DNA of 64,000 nt from Quercus robur (taxonomy: Eukaryota; Streptophyta; Magnoliopsida; Fagales; Fagaceae). The position numbers and the translations under genes are program-made. The stretch is from positions 86,582,862 through 86,646,861 of the forward strand of contig NC_065535.1 of NCBI RefSeq assembly GCF_932294415.1, in the 5' to 3' direction. Below the pieces are notes generated by a model that searched no databases, was not told where the DNA came from, and saw only the letters and a program-made list of their open reading frames with translations. This document shows, one piece after another, positions 46,043 to 59,209 of the stretch; the first letter of the stretch is position 1, and the number at the start of each line of letters is the position of its first letter.

Positions 46043-46624
46043 TGATGATGCACGATAATCAGTAGGCTGAAATATTTTGGGCTACGGTAATGGTTATGAA
46101 TCTTGAAAAGAAAGAAAGTACTGTCAAAGGTGACTGGTGTGACTTGGCCAAGGACTCTTCGACGATTAAGTCAGTTTTCTCTCTAGGACACAAGGAAAGA
46201 GAATAGTGAAATGGTTAGAACTTACCTTGGGTGAATGGAATTTACTCATTTTATAGAGAGTTAGACGTGCGTCTACTTGTTTGGATCCACCAGCATCATG
46301 GGTAATGTTGGTGGTTGACAAAGAAAAAGGGTTACATGGGGCGTTGTATGTGGAATTTCTTCCACGTATCATGCAATGTGTCGTATTTTGCTCATGTGAA
46401 TCTAATGGAGGATTTTCCACAAAATTCACTAAGTATGATTCACTCGTCTATATACATGTCGTCTGTAGATACACTCATCTATGGAGAGCTTCCTTCATCG
46501 CATGACTTGGTAGTTCATGGACGAGCACCTTTATGTCTTTTGTGCTTGGACAAGCTGATGTAACTTCTTTGGTGTTTTGGACAATGACACAAGGACGAGT
46601 AACACTTACTGTTTATCCCCATCA
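46043..46624 (-). repeat. 3' LTR of the Tat-type element
   Basis: Bounded by TGATGATGCACG at the left and TTATCCCCATCA at the right, followed by a pyrimidine-rich stretch (GTTGCCCCCTTGTCC), which on the coding strand is the polypurine tract. Confidence 0.7.
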
Positions 46625-46979
46625 GTTGCCCCCTTGTCCTTGTGTTGTCTACAATTTTTTTTTTTTTTTGAAATTTTTGAATTTTTTACTCGAATGTCGA
46701 CACATGGTGTGATCTTGAAGTTTGTCTATCATGTTGTTTCATCCTTCGGGGAAAATGCCATGCGTTTCCTTTTAATTAGTCGCATCATTTCCTATGACTA
46801 GCTTCGTTGCCTATAAATAGTAAAGTTCCTCTCCTACCCTTTCACATTTCCAATATTTTCTTCTTTGACATTTGTCGTCCAGCACCTCGTCTAGAAATCT
46901 TCTCGCGACCTTAGGCCTTCTTCATTTAGAGCCAAGTATCTTCTCCATCTCGTCTTTAGGTTTTCCTTCAATTTTCAAA

Positions 46980-49191
46980 ATGTCTGAAATCATAGTATCG
47001 TCGTCTAGTAATAGTGACAATAGGGAGATAGACGAGTATCACGATAGCACTAGTGATAACGGTTCTAGTAGTAGTAACAGTAGAAGTAGTGACAGTGGTA
47101 GTAGTGGAGGGAATACTACAGACGATTAATATATGTCCGGAGTTCCTAGGGTTCCTTTCAAAGTCCTTCAGGAGGAGCTAAGGATGAGGGTTGCTTCAGG
47201 GTCGCGTGTTGGTACCTCATCCAGTGCTCCTTCATCCATCAACCCAGAAGAGGTAGAAACTGTTTATAGTTGTGTTGTAGGTGTCTCTTCTAAGACGAAT
47301 GAAAGAAGACTTACCTCTCTTAGAAGTTGGTACCAAATTCCAAACGACCTTAGCCCTAGATTACCCGTCCATGGCGAGTGGTGTTGTGATCCTCATCTCG
47401 GAGTAGGTATTTATGAGGCCTACCTTTTGGGGGGACTTAGGTTGCCTCTCAATGCCTTTACCAGAGAATTACATATAGGTTAGGTTTAGGAATTTGTCAG
47501 CTTAACCCCAATGCATGGAGGCTTATCGTCTCTATGCAGGTTTTATGGAAAGAAGTGTTTGAGGGGGATCATCCTTTTACTGTGGACGAGTTCCTCTATT
47601 GCTACAAACATTCTGAAATCAGTCAGTCCCTGGGTTTTTATCAATCTCAGCTAGGGGTACAGATTGTAGATTGATTAAGTCCCTTCTCACATCCGATAGG
47701 AACTAGAAGATGGAGTTCTTCTTCGTCTCTGGTTTTTGGGCTGGGAACCTTGTTGAAGTATGCAGGGATGCATTTCCCCCTTATATTGGAGAAATTGGGA
47801 GCCTTCGTCTTGAAGGTATGCTTCTTTTCTACTCAATATTTTCTATCTTTTTTGTATTTGTCTAACCTCCCCCTTTTTTTAGCTATTGGACAACCTTCTT
47901 TGAATAGGTTTTATCTTGAGTGCGTCTAGCAAGCTCATCAATTCGCTGATAGAAGTTTTCATTCTTTAGTTACTCTTCAGCGTCTTACCACTTAGGGACT
48001 CGGGCCTAAACCGTCTACTAAAGCTTTAGCTCACGAGCTCACTACGCGTAGACATAAGCTTTTTACTTGAAACTTTTTTCTTATTTGTTTGAACCAAGTT
48101 CTAACATTCTTTTTCTTTGCAGGGATAGAAACTATGAAAGAAAACAAAGGAAAGGGCCCGGCATATGAGGAGACCATGCTAGAGACCCAATCTCAGCCTC
48201 GTCCAGTTACTGGAGATAAGAGAAAGACCTTGTCCAAGAAAATTGACTTGGGAGATCTTCCAAGTTGTTGAGGTCACAAGAAGGCGAAGCATGGGTTGTC
48301 CAAATCTAGGGTCTCCAAGCTAGGTCTTCTTGTCCCTCTTGCTTTTCAACAGCCGTCTATTCAAATACATGACTTGGATTCGTCCATCCCTGTTGGAGTC
48401 ACTCGGTCCAAGCTTGTTGTAACCAGCTTATCCCAACCTTCCAAAAGAGTTCCTATGAACCTACTTGAGACTGAGGATCTTACTTGGGAAATGTTTCAAC
48501 AGGTTGTGACTGACGAGGACACTGCTACGTGTTATGACATGTCCTTGAAAGAATTTGAACACTCTACTGTTCTTGATCTCTTCAGGGTATGCTTTGTTAT
48601 TTTTTTTTTATCATATTTCTCATTTATTTGTCTAATCACCTTTTGCAACTTATTTGTTTATACAGGCTATGTCAAAGTTCATGGCAACGTCCAGGAAAGC
48701 TACTAAGATGGACCAAGAAAGAATTAGTCTAGAAGCAAGGGTTTGTGAAGTGCAGGCTGACTGTAGGGGTAGAGCTGAGATAGTGGCTAATGCCATGGAT
48801 GAGGTGAAGGAGATAAAGAACCTCGTCGAAGAGCTTAAGGCGGATGCTATAGAAAAGGACACTCGTCTTGATCACCTGCAAAAGAGGAGTAACGAGCTTT
48901 GCATCCTTCTTGAGAAAGCCAAGGGAGAAGCCATCAAAGAATTTAGGGCATCTAGCGAGTTCACTAATCTTTTGGATAAGAACTACGCTGCTAGTTTTGA
49001 GGACTTTCGTATGGACGCCATGGAACGCTTCCCTAGGGTTGCCTTTAGCTCTATTAAGCTTAACATTGGCACTACAAGCTCTCTCCTCTAGACGAGTTCT
49101 GAGGATGTTAATATTTAGGACGATGTCACAACTCAGCCTGCTCAAGATGACCCTACCTCTGGAGAAAATCCCCCCCCCCCCCAGTAGTTGA
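46980..49191 (+). pseudogene. Extra antisense ORF of the Tat-type element (Transposase_28-like)
   Basis: Lies between integrase and 3' LTR but on the strand opposite to gag-pol. The N-terminal part is acidic and serine-rich, then comes a region with the pattern of the plant 'putative gypsy type transposon' domain (LPLNAFTRELHIG, then LNPNAWRLI), and the distal part is a coiled-coil-like, charged segment around 48660-49090. Function in the family is unknown. Broken fossil. Confidence 0.65.
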
Positions 49192-50194
49192 TGAAAGGAT
49201 TTTGGAGCTTTTATTTATCTTGTTGTAGTATTTTTTTTTTTAATATTTATTTTATGTGTATGGTCCATTTTTTTGGATCATTTGAATTTGTTTAATTACA
49301 TTTATCTCGTCCTTGCTCTTAGATGAGTCTTGATACAATTGCCTTCTTAGGCTTAACTTAAGGGTTTTTGGATGATAGTCGTCTACCTTTAATTTATGAA
49401 TGTTTTATCTGTACTGTTGATTTCCAAGTATTTTCCATCTATTCTTCTCGTCTTTAGACTCATCTTTGGAAATTAACTTGGTTATGTTATCCATGATTTA
49501 GATTGGTTGGACATGTCATCCATGAGAAATGTTGTCTTTGATCTATTTTGGACAAGTTTCATTGGGAAATCTATTCTTTCCCTTGTTTATTGTCTTTTAT
49601 GACAATTTACTTCCTTTTTATAAATGATAGCTTATGATGAGACATCCTCTACATCCAGAGATTTTAAACGTCTATCATTTCATTTGGATGTTGATTTTAT
49701 AGAATCATAAACACTTAAATTAGGAAATTAAAGTTGCTTTATATACAACATCTATACACAACATTGTTTGTGGACTTACAACATCTGTACACAGCATCGT
49801 CCATGGACATTAAGGACAGTATATAACATCGTCCAAATAGCTTGTCCATGCTAATACTTAGTCCTTTTTTAGGGAATTTAAATTACTTTATGTACAAAGG
49901 GACTTAGTTCATGGCACCGTCCATAACACATGCCATTAGCTAGTGCTTTTTAGGGAATTCAAATACTTGAAAACATAACACACTGTTCTAAAATATAAAC
50001 ATTGAAAACATAATATAAACAAACTTCTTAATCTCGTCCATGCTGACCTTCTTCACAAGTTGCTTTCATTGGTAGTACTTCCTCAAATGCTCCACATTCC
50101 ATGGGTGTTCTAGCTTCCATTTATCTAGAGCCTCTAAGTAGTATGATCCTCACCTTTTGGAGTTGATAACTCTGTATGGTCCTTCCTAGTTAGG
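49192..50194. other. Non-coding spacer inside the Tat-type element
   Basis: Separates the extra ORF from the integrase end. Short GTCCATG/CATCGTCC repeats occur around 49740-49930. No gene. Confidence 0.55.
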
Positions 50195-53100
50195 TCAGAA
50201 CTTTCCATGAGCAAGGTCCTTAATGGCTAAGGATACCCTTTTTAGGATTAGGTCCCCAATATTGAACTGTCTTGGCTTTACCAACGCATCATGGTACTTA
50301 GTCATCAGGTTCTTATAACACACCACCCTCTGCTCTACGTCCATTCTAACCTCATCAATGAGATCAAGGTTTAGACGGAGATGTTTTGCATTTTCCTCCT
50401 CCTTATAATGGGCTACCCTATGGCTAGTTAATCCAACCTTCGCTGGTATCACTGCATCACTTCTATACGCTAGTTTAAAGGGAATCTCACCAGTAGGAGT
50501 CCTTACAGTCGTCCTATATGTCCAAAGGACACTAGGCAATTCATCTGGCCATATCCCTTTTGCCCCCTCAAGCCGAGTTTTGATGATCTTTAGCAAGGAT
50601 CGGTTTGCAACTTCAACTTTTCCGTTGGCCTGTGTGGGTGGGCGGGCGAGGAGTAATGATTTTTGATTCCTAACTGCTCACAGAATTCCCTGAGAGGTGT
50701 GTTGTCAAATTGTCATCCATTATCTGAGACGAGTACCCTAGGGATCCCAAAACAGCAAATGATATTCTTTCAGACGAAGCTTTTGATGTTTTACTGAGTG
50801 ATTTTTGTCAAGGGCTCTACTTCTACCCATTTGGTGAAATAATCAATCCCTACCACTAAGAACTTCATTTGTCTCGTCCCCCTGGGAAAAGGACTAAGGA
50901 TATCGAGTCTCCACTTGGCAAAAGGCCATGGAGCCACCATTGGGGTAAGATACTCTGATGGTCGTCTAGGGATGTTGTTGTAGCGTTGGCATTTATCACA
51001 CACTTTGACATAAGCTTTGGCATCTACTTGCATGGTCAGCCAGTAATATTCTACACGGACTATCTTATGGACTAGTGATCTAGCCCTCGAATGATTTCCA
51101 CAAGCTCTTTCCTAGACGTCCTTCAGGCCCTAATGGGACTCGTCTGGAATCAAACACCTCAGGTAAGGTTGAGAAAAACGTCTTTTATATAACACCTCGA
51201 CCATGAGGACAAACTTCGCAGCTCTTATTCTTAACTTCCTTGCTTCTTCTATGTCTTTAGGGAGTAGTTTGTCTTTGAGATAAGACACAATTAGGGTGGT
51301 CCAGTTGACAACTCCATCCACTTGATTTATTTTCATAACATCTATGCTCGGAACATATTAGACTTTAACTTGATCACCTACCATCTCGTCCAAAGACGCC
51401 ATTTTGGCTAAGACGTCAGCTTCTGTATTCTCTTCCCTTGGTATTTGTTGAAATTGGGTTGTTGTAAAGCCTTTGATGCATTGCTTAACTTTCTCCATGT
51501 ATTTCTTCATTCGCTCTTCTTTGGCTTCACACATCCCATTTACTTGTCCTATCACTAGCTGTGAATCTCCCTAGACGAGGATTGATTCCGCCCTAAGTGA
51601 TTTCGCCAATTCCAAATCCTGAAGGAAGGCTTTATACTCAGTTTCATTATTCGTTGTTTGGAATTGTAGACGGACGGCGTACTCTAAATGATCTCCTTCT
51701 GGTGATTGGAAGATGATCCCAATTCCTCCTTCATGTTGTGTGGATGACCTATCAACATGGACGACCCACTACTTTGCCCCCTGGTCTCCATCTTGCTGAT
51801 CGTTAGTAGGAGTAAATTCAGCAATGAAGTCTGCAAGGACTTGTACTTTTACTGCTTCTCTTGGCTGGTATTGCACATCGAACTCACTAAGTTCCACTAC
51901 CTACTGGATCAATCGTCTAGCGGCCTCTAACTTATTCATACCTTTCTTTAATGGGTGATCTATCAGGACGTTGATTACATGAGCTTGGAAATAAGGTATG
52001 AGCTTTCTTGTTGCTGTTACCAGTGAAAACGCTAGCTTTTCCATTGGTGGATACCATCCTTCAGCTCCTCTTAAGGCTTTGTTAGTATAGTAGACGAGCT
52101 TCTATATCTTTCCTTCTTCTCTAATCAAGGATAAGCTTACTGCATGGGGAGACACTGCTAGGTAGAGATACAACTCCTCTCCTGGTTTGGATGGGCTTAG
52201 CAACGGGGTTGAAGTGAGATAAGTCTTCAAGTCTTCAAAGGCTCATTGACACTCGTCCGTCCATTCGAATGCCTTCCTTAATATTCTGAAAAATGGTAAA
52301 CACTTGTCAGTGGCTTTTGAAACAAACCTATTAAGGGCTGCCACTTGTCCAGTGAGGCTCTGGGCGTCTTTAATATTCTTCGAAGGTTCCATGTTCAAGA
52401 TTGCTTGGATCTTATCAGGATTTGCCTCAATCCCTCTCTATGAGACCATAAAATTGAGGAATTTCCCTGATGTAACTCCAAACGCACACTTGCTTGGGTT
52501 CAGTTTCATTTTATACCATCTAAGTGTATCGAAGGTCTCTTGAAGTTCATCCAAATGCTGCTATCCTTCGTACTCTTCACCAGTATATCATCCATATATA
52601 ATCAACATTTCGTCCAATCTGTGGACGAAACATGTGGTTAACCAACCTCTAGTAGGTAGCTCTTGCATTTTTCAACTTGAACGACATAACTTTATAACAA
52701 AAAAAACCTTGGCTTTTGATGAAGGATGTTTTCTCCTGGTCCGCCTAGTTCATCTTGATTTGGTTATACCCCGAGAATGCATCCATAAAACTCAACAGTT
52801 GAGGTCCAGCTATTAAATCTACCAACTAATCAATGCGTGGAAGAGAATAACTTTCTTTGGGGCATGTCTTGTTTAAATTTGTGAAATCTACACACATCCT
52901 CCACTTGCTATTAGCATTCTTGACCATCACTACATTAGCTAGCCAATCAGGGTAGTATACTTCGCGAATAAATTCTACAGTGATTAACTTTTGGACTTCT
53001 TCTTTGATGGCATTATCACGTTCTGGGGCAAACACTCTCTTCTTCTGACGAATAGGCTTGTAAGATGGAGATACATTTAGATGATGAGTAATCACACTTG

Positions 53101-55007
53101 GGTCAATCACAGGCATGTCTTCATGACTCCAAGCGAATACATCTATGCTTCGTCTAAGAAATTTAACAAGATCTTGCTTGGTCTCTTCCTTCATAATTGT
53201 CCTAATCCTAGTAAACTTCTTCGGGTTGGACTCGTCTAGTGGCATATCTTCTAACACTTCAATTGGTTCAGCTAGCACTCTTATTTCTTCAATGTTCATT
53301 GTCTGTATTTGCTCATCCGTGGCAAGCATTGCTAAGTAACACTCTCTAGCAGCTAACTGATCTCCTTGTACTTCTCTGATGCCATACTCTGTTGAGAACT
53401 TAACAGACAAGTGGTAAGTGGACGTTGCAGCTCTCTAACTATTTAGAGTTGGTCGTCCAATGATGGCATTATATGAAGACGAACAATCCACAACAAGGAA
53501 ATTTACTTTCTTATTGATTTGTCATGGATAAGAGCCAACCACAACTGGTAGGGAGATTGTATCTAATGGTAGAACCTTCATTCCTCCAAACCCAATCAAT
53601 GGCACATTCACTAGACGAAGTGACTCCTTGTTCATCCTCATTTGTTGAAAGGTTGGATAATAAAGGGTGTTTGCTAAACTCTCATTGTCTATTAACACCT
53701 TTCTAGTTGTATAATTTGCAATCACCAAGGTGATGACAATCGCATCGTCATGAGGATGGCGCAATCATCTGGCATTTTTGTCCATGAAAACAATGTCCAG
53801 CTTGTCTTCTCTAATCATCCTTGGTGGTCGTCCAGACAGTTGAACATTTTGGATGACCTGTAAGTAGGTTTTCTTAGCTTTGGATGAGCTTCTTGTAGAA
53901 CTGCCCTTTACAATCATCTTTATTTCTACAAATGGTGGACGTACTGATTCCTCCACTTTACCCTTCATTGGTTGTCTCTCGTCCTTATGATCTCGTCCAA
54001 GGAAATTTCCAATTTCCCTTATTTGATGAGAACTTCAATCTGTTGCTTCAAGTCATAACACTCGCCTGTATCATGCTCATGGTTACAATGAAAGCGACAA
54101 TACTTGCTTTTATTCCTCTTGCTGGGATCTCCCTTCATTCTTTCTAGCCACTTCAAGGATGGATCATCTTTTATCTGCATCAACATTTGATCAAGTGAAG
54201 TGTTCAGAAGAGTGTAGTTGGAATACCGTCTTGAGGACAACCTTGCCTTTTTCCTGTCCTGCTCTCTTTTCTCCCCCACTTTGACTTTCTTTGGACAAGG
54301 ACCTTGCTCCGAGTGGTGCATATAACTGTTCTCTAGTTGTTCACCTTTCTTTTTCTTCTTGGCAATAATGGTTTCCTCTACGTTCATGAAGTTTTGGGCT
54401 GAATGTATCAACTCAGCCATTGTCTATGGCTCTTGATCATACAGCTTATGAATGAACAAGTCCGAACTAAATCCATTGTAGAAAGTTTCCAAGAGGATCT
54501 TGTCGTCCATTATTTACTAATAAGGCTTCTCTGTTGAAGCGGATGATAAATGAGCGCAGACTCTTATTCTCTCCTTACTCTATGCTCAATAGATTGGACA
54601 AGGAACTTTTCTGCCTTTGTCTACCTACAAAGTTATTAACAAACAACTTACTTAACTCCTGGAACGAAGTTATGGTGTTCAGTGGTAACTTTCCGAACCA
54701 CACTATGGCCGGTCCTTTCAAGGTTGTAGAAAAGGCTTTGTACATAATTTCATCTAAAACACCTTTTAGATGCATGGTTTGTCTTGAATGTGGCAACGTG
54801 ATCATAGGGGTCACGCGTCCCATCATATGAATCTAGAGTGGGCGTTTTGAACTTGGAAGGCAAGGGAAGAGTAGTGATGGACGCAGTAAATGGGGAATCT
54901 GTCTTATGGAAGAGATCATCCACATGGTTAACTCTTCTTATGGAGTCTTTCATTTCTTCCATAATTTTCTTCATCTGGTCCATTTCTTTTTCCAAGTGTG
55001 GTACCAT
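50195..55007 (-). pseudogene. gag-pol region of the Tat-type element
   Basis: In coding order (right to left): gag with PLPSKFKTPTLDSYDGTRDP and LKGPAIVWFGKL (about 55007-54020), an aspartic protease region (about 53970-53500), reverse transcriptase with KWRMCVDFTNLNKTCPK (about 53410-52300), RNase H (about 52300-51360), and integrase with CDKCQRY, DILSPFPRG and VGIDYFTKWVE (about 51340-50195). Domain order PR-RT-RH-INT is that of Ty3/gypsy. Fossil with many breaks. Confidence 0.85.
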
Positions 55008-55303
55008 ACAAGTGACAGTACCTTTGGACTGGTCCCCTTCAGCATTGTTCTCATCACCTTCGTATCTTGAATTTTGGCCTCGTTCTCCACTATGCTGTTG
55101 ATGTTGCCTGTTAACTTCTCTAGTTAACTCTCGGTTCTATTGCGTCAGTTTTGCCATTAATGCTGCCATAGATTGCAATTGTTGCTGGACGGTCATGGGG
55201 GGTGGTGGTGTGCAATTTGGGAGACTAGAGGCATTTCCACTCTCCTGGTGCCCTGGACTAGTAGCCATTGACCTAGATCGAACCATGTAGCCTTTTTGTC
55301 TTG

Positions 55304-56325
55304 TGTTGGGAAATTTAGACCCTAGTTGATATAATTAACAAGTTTTAAACTCAAATTGTTAATCAGCTTTATTATTAATAAAACTTGTTAAAACAAACAA
55401 ACATCAATATCATGTCAAAATCATGCAGTGAAAAAGTAAATAAGACAAGATATGATAACCTAAAAAAACCAATGAAACAAACTAGTTTCACAGTAAAAAA
55501 AAACCTGGGGGAAAACCTTCCCGAAAAGCAATCCACTATAGTAAAGAGAAGTTTCACATCTAGTACAAAACCTTTGTCCCTAGACTCTACAATCCCCTTA
55601 GATGAACTTACAGTAGAAACCTTCTACCGCTTCAGAACCTCTGAACTCTTCAATATATGAACGCCAACCTTTTTGCACGGATCCAAGTACGTGACTAACC
55701 AATGATGCATGACTCTCAGTACGTGACTAACACACCAACTTGAAGAAGATTGTTGGCTACAAAGTTCTTCACTTCATCAACAATGAATATCAAGAAGCAC
55801 TTGGTTATAAAACCCTAAGGTACAAAGACGCAATAGCTTCTTTCAGAGAGAATAAGGCATTGGTCACCTTTTGCATGTGTTTTCCTTGTATTCTCTTATG
55901 TGACGACCTTTAAAATAAGCCTTATATATGTTTAGGGTTGTGAGAAAAGAAACCCTACACAAATACATAAGTATGGGCTAAAAATCAGATTTGGAAATTT
56001 GAATTTCGTAATTCTCTATAGATAGTATTTGTCGAGCAGCTGTTGAGATTCATTAAACCTTGATAGATACTATTTGTCGAGCAGCTGTCAAGACCTCGAT
56101 AGATAGCTATCTATCAAGAATCTGTCCAACTTTAATGAACAGCTCTTTTTTACTTGTTTCTTGGACATATTTGCATGACTTCAATACTAGACTTGAACTC
56201 TTGTTCTTTGAAGTATTAAACACATCTTAGATTTACCCAATTACAAGTAACGTGCATTTTGTTAAATAATTAACTAATTCTAAGTTGACATATGTTCCTA
56301 ATATCAAATCACGTATGTCCTAACA
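55304..56325 (-). mobile_element. Solo LTR (1.02 kb) inserted between gag and primer-binding site
   Basis: On the plus strand it starts TGTTGGGAAATTT and ends GTATGTCCTAACA, flanked by TCTTG on both sides (55299-55303, 56326-56330). It belongs to the same family as 56401-57398 but in opposite orientation: shared words are ACTTGTAATTGGGTA, TTAGTCACGTACT and GATCCGTGCAA. No coding domains. Fossil. Confidence 0.8.
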
Positions 56326-56374
56326 TCTTGGAAATCAGATAAGTTAATACTTAGAAACTTTTTCTTATCTTTTT

Positions 56375-56391
56375 CCCACAGACGGCGCCAA
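56375..56391 (-). other. Primer-binding site region of the Tat-type element
   Basis: On the coding strand this reads TGGCGCCGTCTGTGGGA, two bases after the LTR end ATCATCA. This is the usual sequence next to the 5' LTR in many plant gypsy elements and fixes the element's orientation. Confidence 0.7.
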
Positions 56392-56400
56392 CTGATGATG

Positions 56401-57398
56401 TGTTAGGACATATGTGATTCAATGTTAGGAACATATGTCAACATTTTATGTAATTGATTAATCCTTTGACAAAACGCACTTTACTTGTAATTGGGTAGAT
56501 TTAGGATGTGTTTAATACTTCAAGAAATAAAGTTTCAAGTTCAAGTGTTAAAGTCATGTAAGTCTGTCCAAGAATCAAGTAATGAAGTGCTAGATTTTAA
56601 AACTCGACAGCTAGTATCTATCGAGATTTAAAAGCTGCTGAAGCCCGTGGCTTGACAGTTATCTTGATAGATGGCTATCTATCGAGATTTATGAAACTCA
56701 GTTTTTCATCCAATCCGTGGGTATATGTTTAGGCTTTCTTTTTCCACAATCCTAAACATATATAAGGATTATTTTGAGGGCCGTCAAAGGTTACACAAGT
56801 TGCACTAGAGTACAATTCCACAAGTGTGAAGAAAAGTGTGACCAGAAACCTAGTTTGTCCTAATTCATCTTTCTCTTGAAGAAGCTATTTTGTTTGTACA
56901 CCGTAGGATTTTGTGATCAATGAGCTTCTTGATCTTCATCGTGTGATGAACTGAAGAACTTTGCAGCCAACATTATTATCAAGTTGGTGATTAAGTCGCG
57001 TACTGGGATCCGTGCAATTGGTTAGTCACGTACTGGGAGCCATGCATTGAAAAGAAGAGATTGTCACTACAGAATAAGTCCAATTAGGTATTGGGGTAAG
57101 GGTTCAACTGTAAGTTGGTATAAAGTACTGTGATTCCTTTACTTGTAACCACTTGTTTTGATAATAGTGAATTCTCGGGAGTAGTGACCTTAAAATCACC
57201 TAGTGAGGTTTTTGCTATGTAGGTTTTCCCTATTAGTAAACAAATCACCATGTAAATTTATTTTCCGTTGCATATTTAGTTTAATTGGTGATTTGTTTGT
57301 GCTACCACGCATCTTGCATATTAATTTGATTAATTAATAAACTTGGCTAATTAATTAATTAATTCATCACAATGGGTCAATACATTCTTGGCCTATCA
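56401..57398 (+). mobile_element. Solo LTR (1.0 kb) inserted in the 5' LTR of the Tat-type element
   Basis: It starts TGTTAGGACATATG and ends TTGGCCTATCA, flanked by TGATG on both sides (56396-56400, 57399-57403). Removing it restores TGATGATGCACGA, the tip found in the other LTR of the host element. Fossil. Confidence 0.8.
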
Positions 57399-57825
57399 TG
57401 ATGCACGAAAATCAATAGCTTGAAATACTTCGAACTACGGTAATGGTTGTGAATCCTGAAAAGAAGGAAAGTACTGTCAAAAGTGACTGGTATGACCCGG
57501 CCAAGGACCCTTTGAAAGTTAAGTCAATTTTCTCTCTAGGACACAAGGAAAGAGAATGGTGAAATGGTTAGAACTTACCTTGAGTAAATGGAATTCACTC
57601 ATTTTATAGAAAGTTAGATGTAGGTCTACTTGTTTGGATCCACCACCATTATGGATAATGTTGGTGGTTGACAAAGAAAATGGGTTACATGAGATATTGT
57701 ATGTGGAATTTCTTTCACGTATCATGCACATGTCGTATTTTGCTCATGTGAATCTAATGGAGGATTTTCCACAAAATTCACTATGTATGATTCACTCGTC
57801 TATAAACATGTCCGTAGGTACACTC
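57399..57825 (-). repeat. Remaining part of the 5' LTR of the Tat-type element
   Basis: Matches 46046-46470. It stops at GTAGGTACACTC where the 1.1-kb repeat begins, so the outer portion of this LTR is missing. Confidence 0.7.
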
Positions 57826-58950
57826 TTCCATGTAATTGTTGTGCCTTCGCAAGTTTCAATCTCCTTCTCCTCACTCCAACGCAACATTATATACTGAGTC
57901 AGCCATTGAGCTAACCTTAATGGAGCCCATGTATATGTGTTGGTAAAAGGTGTTCAGCAGTGGCCATTTCCCAATTCTCCTCTTAAAGCTAATTGCCACG
58001 TAAACAACCCTACATGCTAGTTGCTACAATTTTAAATATTTCTCCTTATTTTACTTATCCTACTATTCTTATGCATTTCCATTGTCTCCTTCAACATTAT
58101 TCACGACAATTAGCGACAAAATGAGACATGAGACAGCCGTCAACATGATAGACAATGTCGGCTTAATACAATTTAAGGCTTACAGGCAATGATTATAAGT
58201 GGAATTTTTTAAAATATTTAAATATAAATCAAATGATATTTATTTTATTTTATATTATTATCGTTTTTTTTTTTGTTTAAAAACCATTCCTTTTCTTTTT
58301 TAGATGAAAGATTACTAATTTAGTTTTTGTATTTAGATTTTATTAACATCTCTTTTACATTTAATAATAACTAATCCACTTAATCAACACATTTATAATA
58401 ATTCTCTTTAAATGAAACAATTTATGCGTTTCAATTGGTTTAGAATTCTTTCTCAAAAAAAAAAAAAAAAAAAAGTTTAGAATTACATTTGTACACTATT
58501 TTGGGAGCCATCTTGGAGGTGTGAGAAAGAATCCAAAACCAACTTTTAAAAAATAAAAATAAAAGAATTTAATTATCATCTTACAATATTTTGGGATCAT
58601 TCTAATTTTTTTGGGAGTATAAGGGACCTTAAGCCTGGGTCAAAGTGGCCAGGGCCAAAGTGGCCAAGGCCTTGACCTAGCCCTAATAAAGAGATGAGAA
58701 TCAAAGAGCCCATTATGCTGACATTTTTTAGTTCCAATAAATAAAAACAACAACTCTCTGTGATAATAATATAGAAAGACTATTAATGCATTTGATTTCA
58801 TATATAGTACGATTGGGTTAATCACCAGAACTAACTAATGTCATAATTTTTAGATTCGATCCGTTTAATGAATTGTAAAAGAAAGGTTTCTGGTTTTTAA
58901 GATCAGATCAAGGTCTTGAAATTGAACCGTGATGATGTCATAATTAATTT
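57826..58950. repeat. 1.1-kb direct repeat, right copy
   Basis: Matches 44946-46040 in the same orientation. Unlike the left copy, it runs on without a break past the point where the gypsy element sits (TAATTTAATAT followed by TTATTTAAATATATT), so it shows an empty insertion site. Confidence 0.8.
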
Positions 58951-59204
58951 AATATTTATTTAAATATATTAAATTAATGTAAATACAAAATTTGACTAAA
59001 ATTGACCCTAAATAAATATAAAAATCTATATTTCAAATGCATTTTTTATATCATAACTTTCATAAGATAAATAATAAAAATTCAATTCAAAGAAAACATA
59101 ATAAATAAACAAATTTGTAATTAAATGCATAACAATGTCAAAGTTGATTTACTGATTTAAAAAAACGTAGTTGATTTACTTAAATCACTAAGCAAACTAT
59201 ATAG
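58951..59204. other. AT-rich spacer
   Basis: Nothing recognisable. Confidence 0.4.
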
Positions 59205-59209
59205 TAAAC

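Larger units (their letters stand above)
46043..57825 (-). mobile_element. Ty3/gypsy Tat-type LTR retrotransposon, broken, with two later solo-LTR insertions
   Basis: Coding direction is minus: 5' LTR at the right (56393-57825, interrupted, outer end lost), then gag, protease, reverse transcriptase, RNase H and integrase down to about 50195, then a spacer, an extra ORF on the opposite strand (46980-49190), a purine-rich tract and the 3' LTR at 46043-46624. Both LTRs share TGATGATGCACGA at the inner/left tip. The antisense extra ORF is a habit of the Tat lineage. LTR difference is roughly one base in nine by eye, so the insertion is old. The element is broken, with ten or more lesions. Without the two later insertions it would be about 9.75 kb. 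Fossil. Confidence 0.85.
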
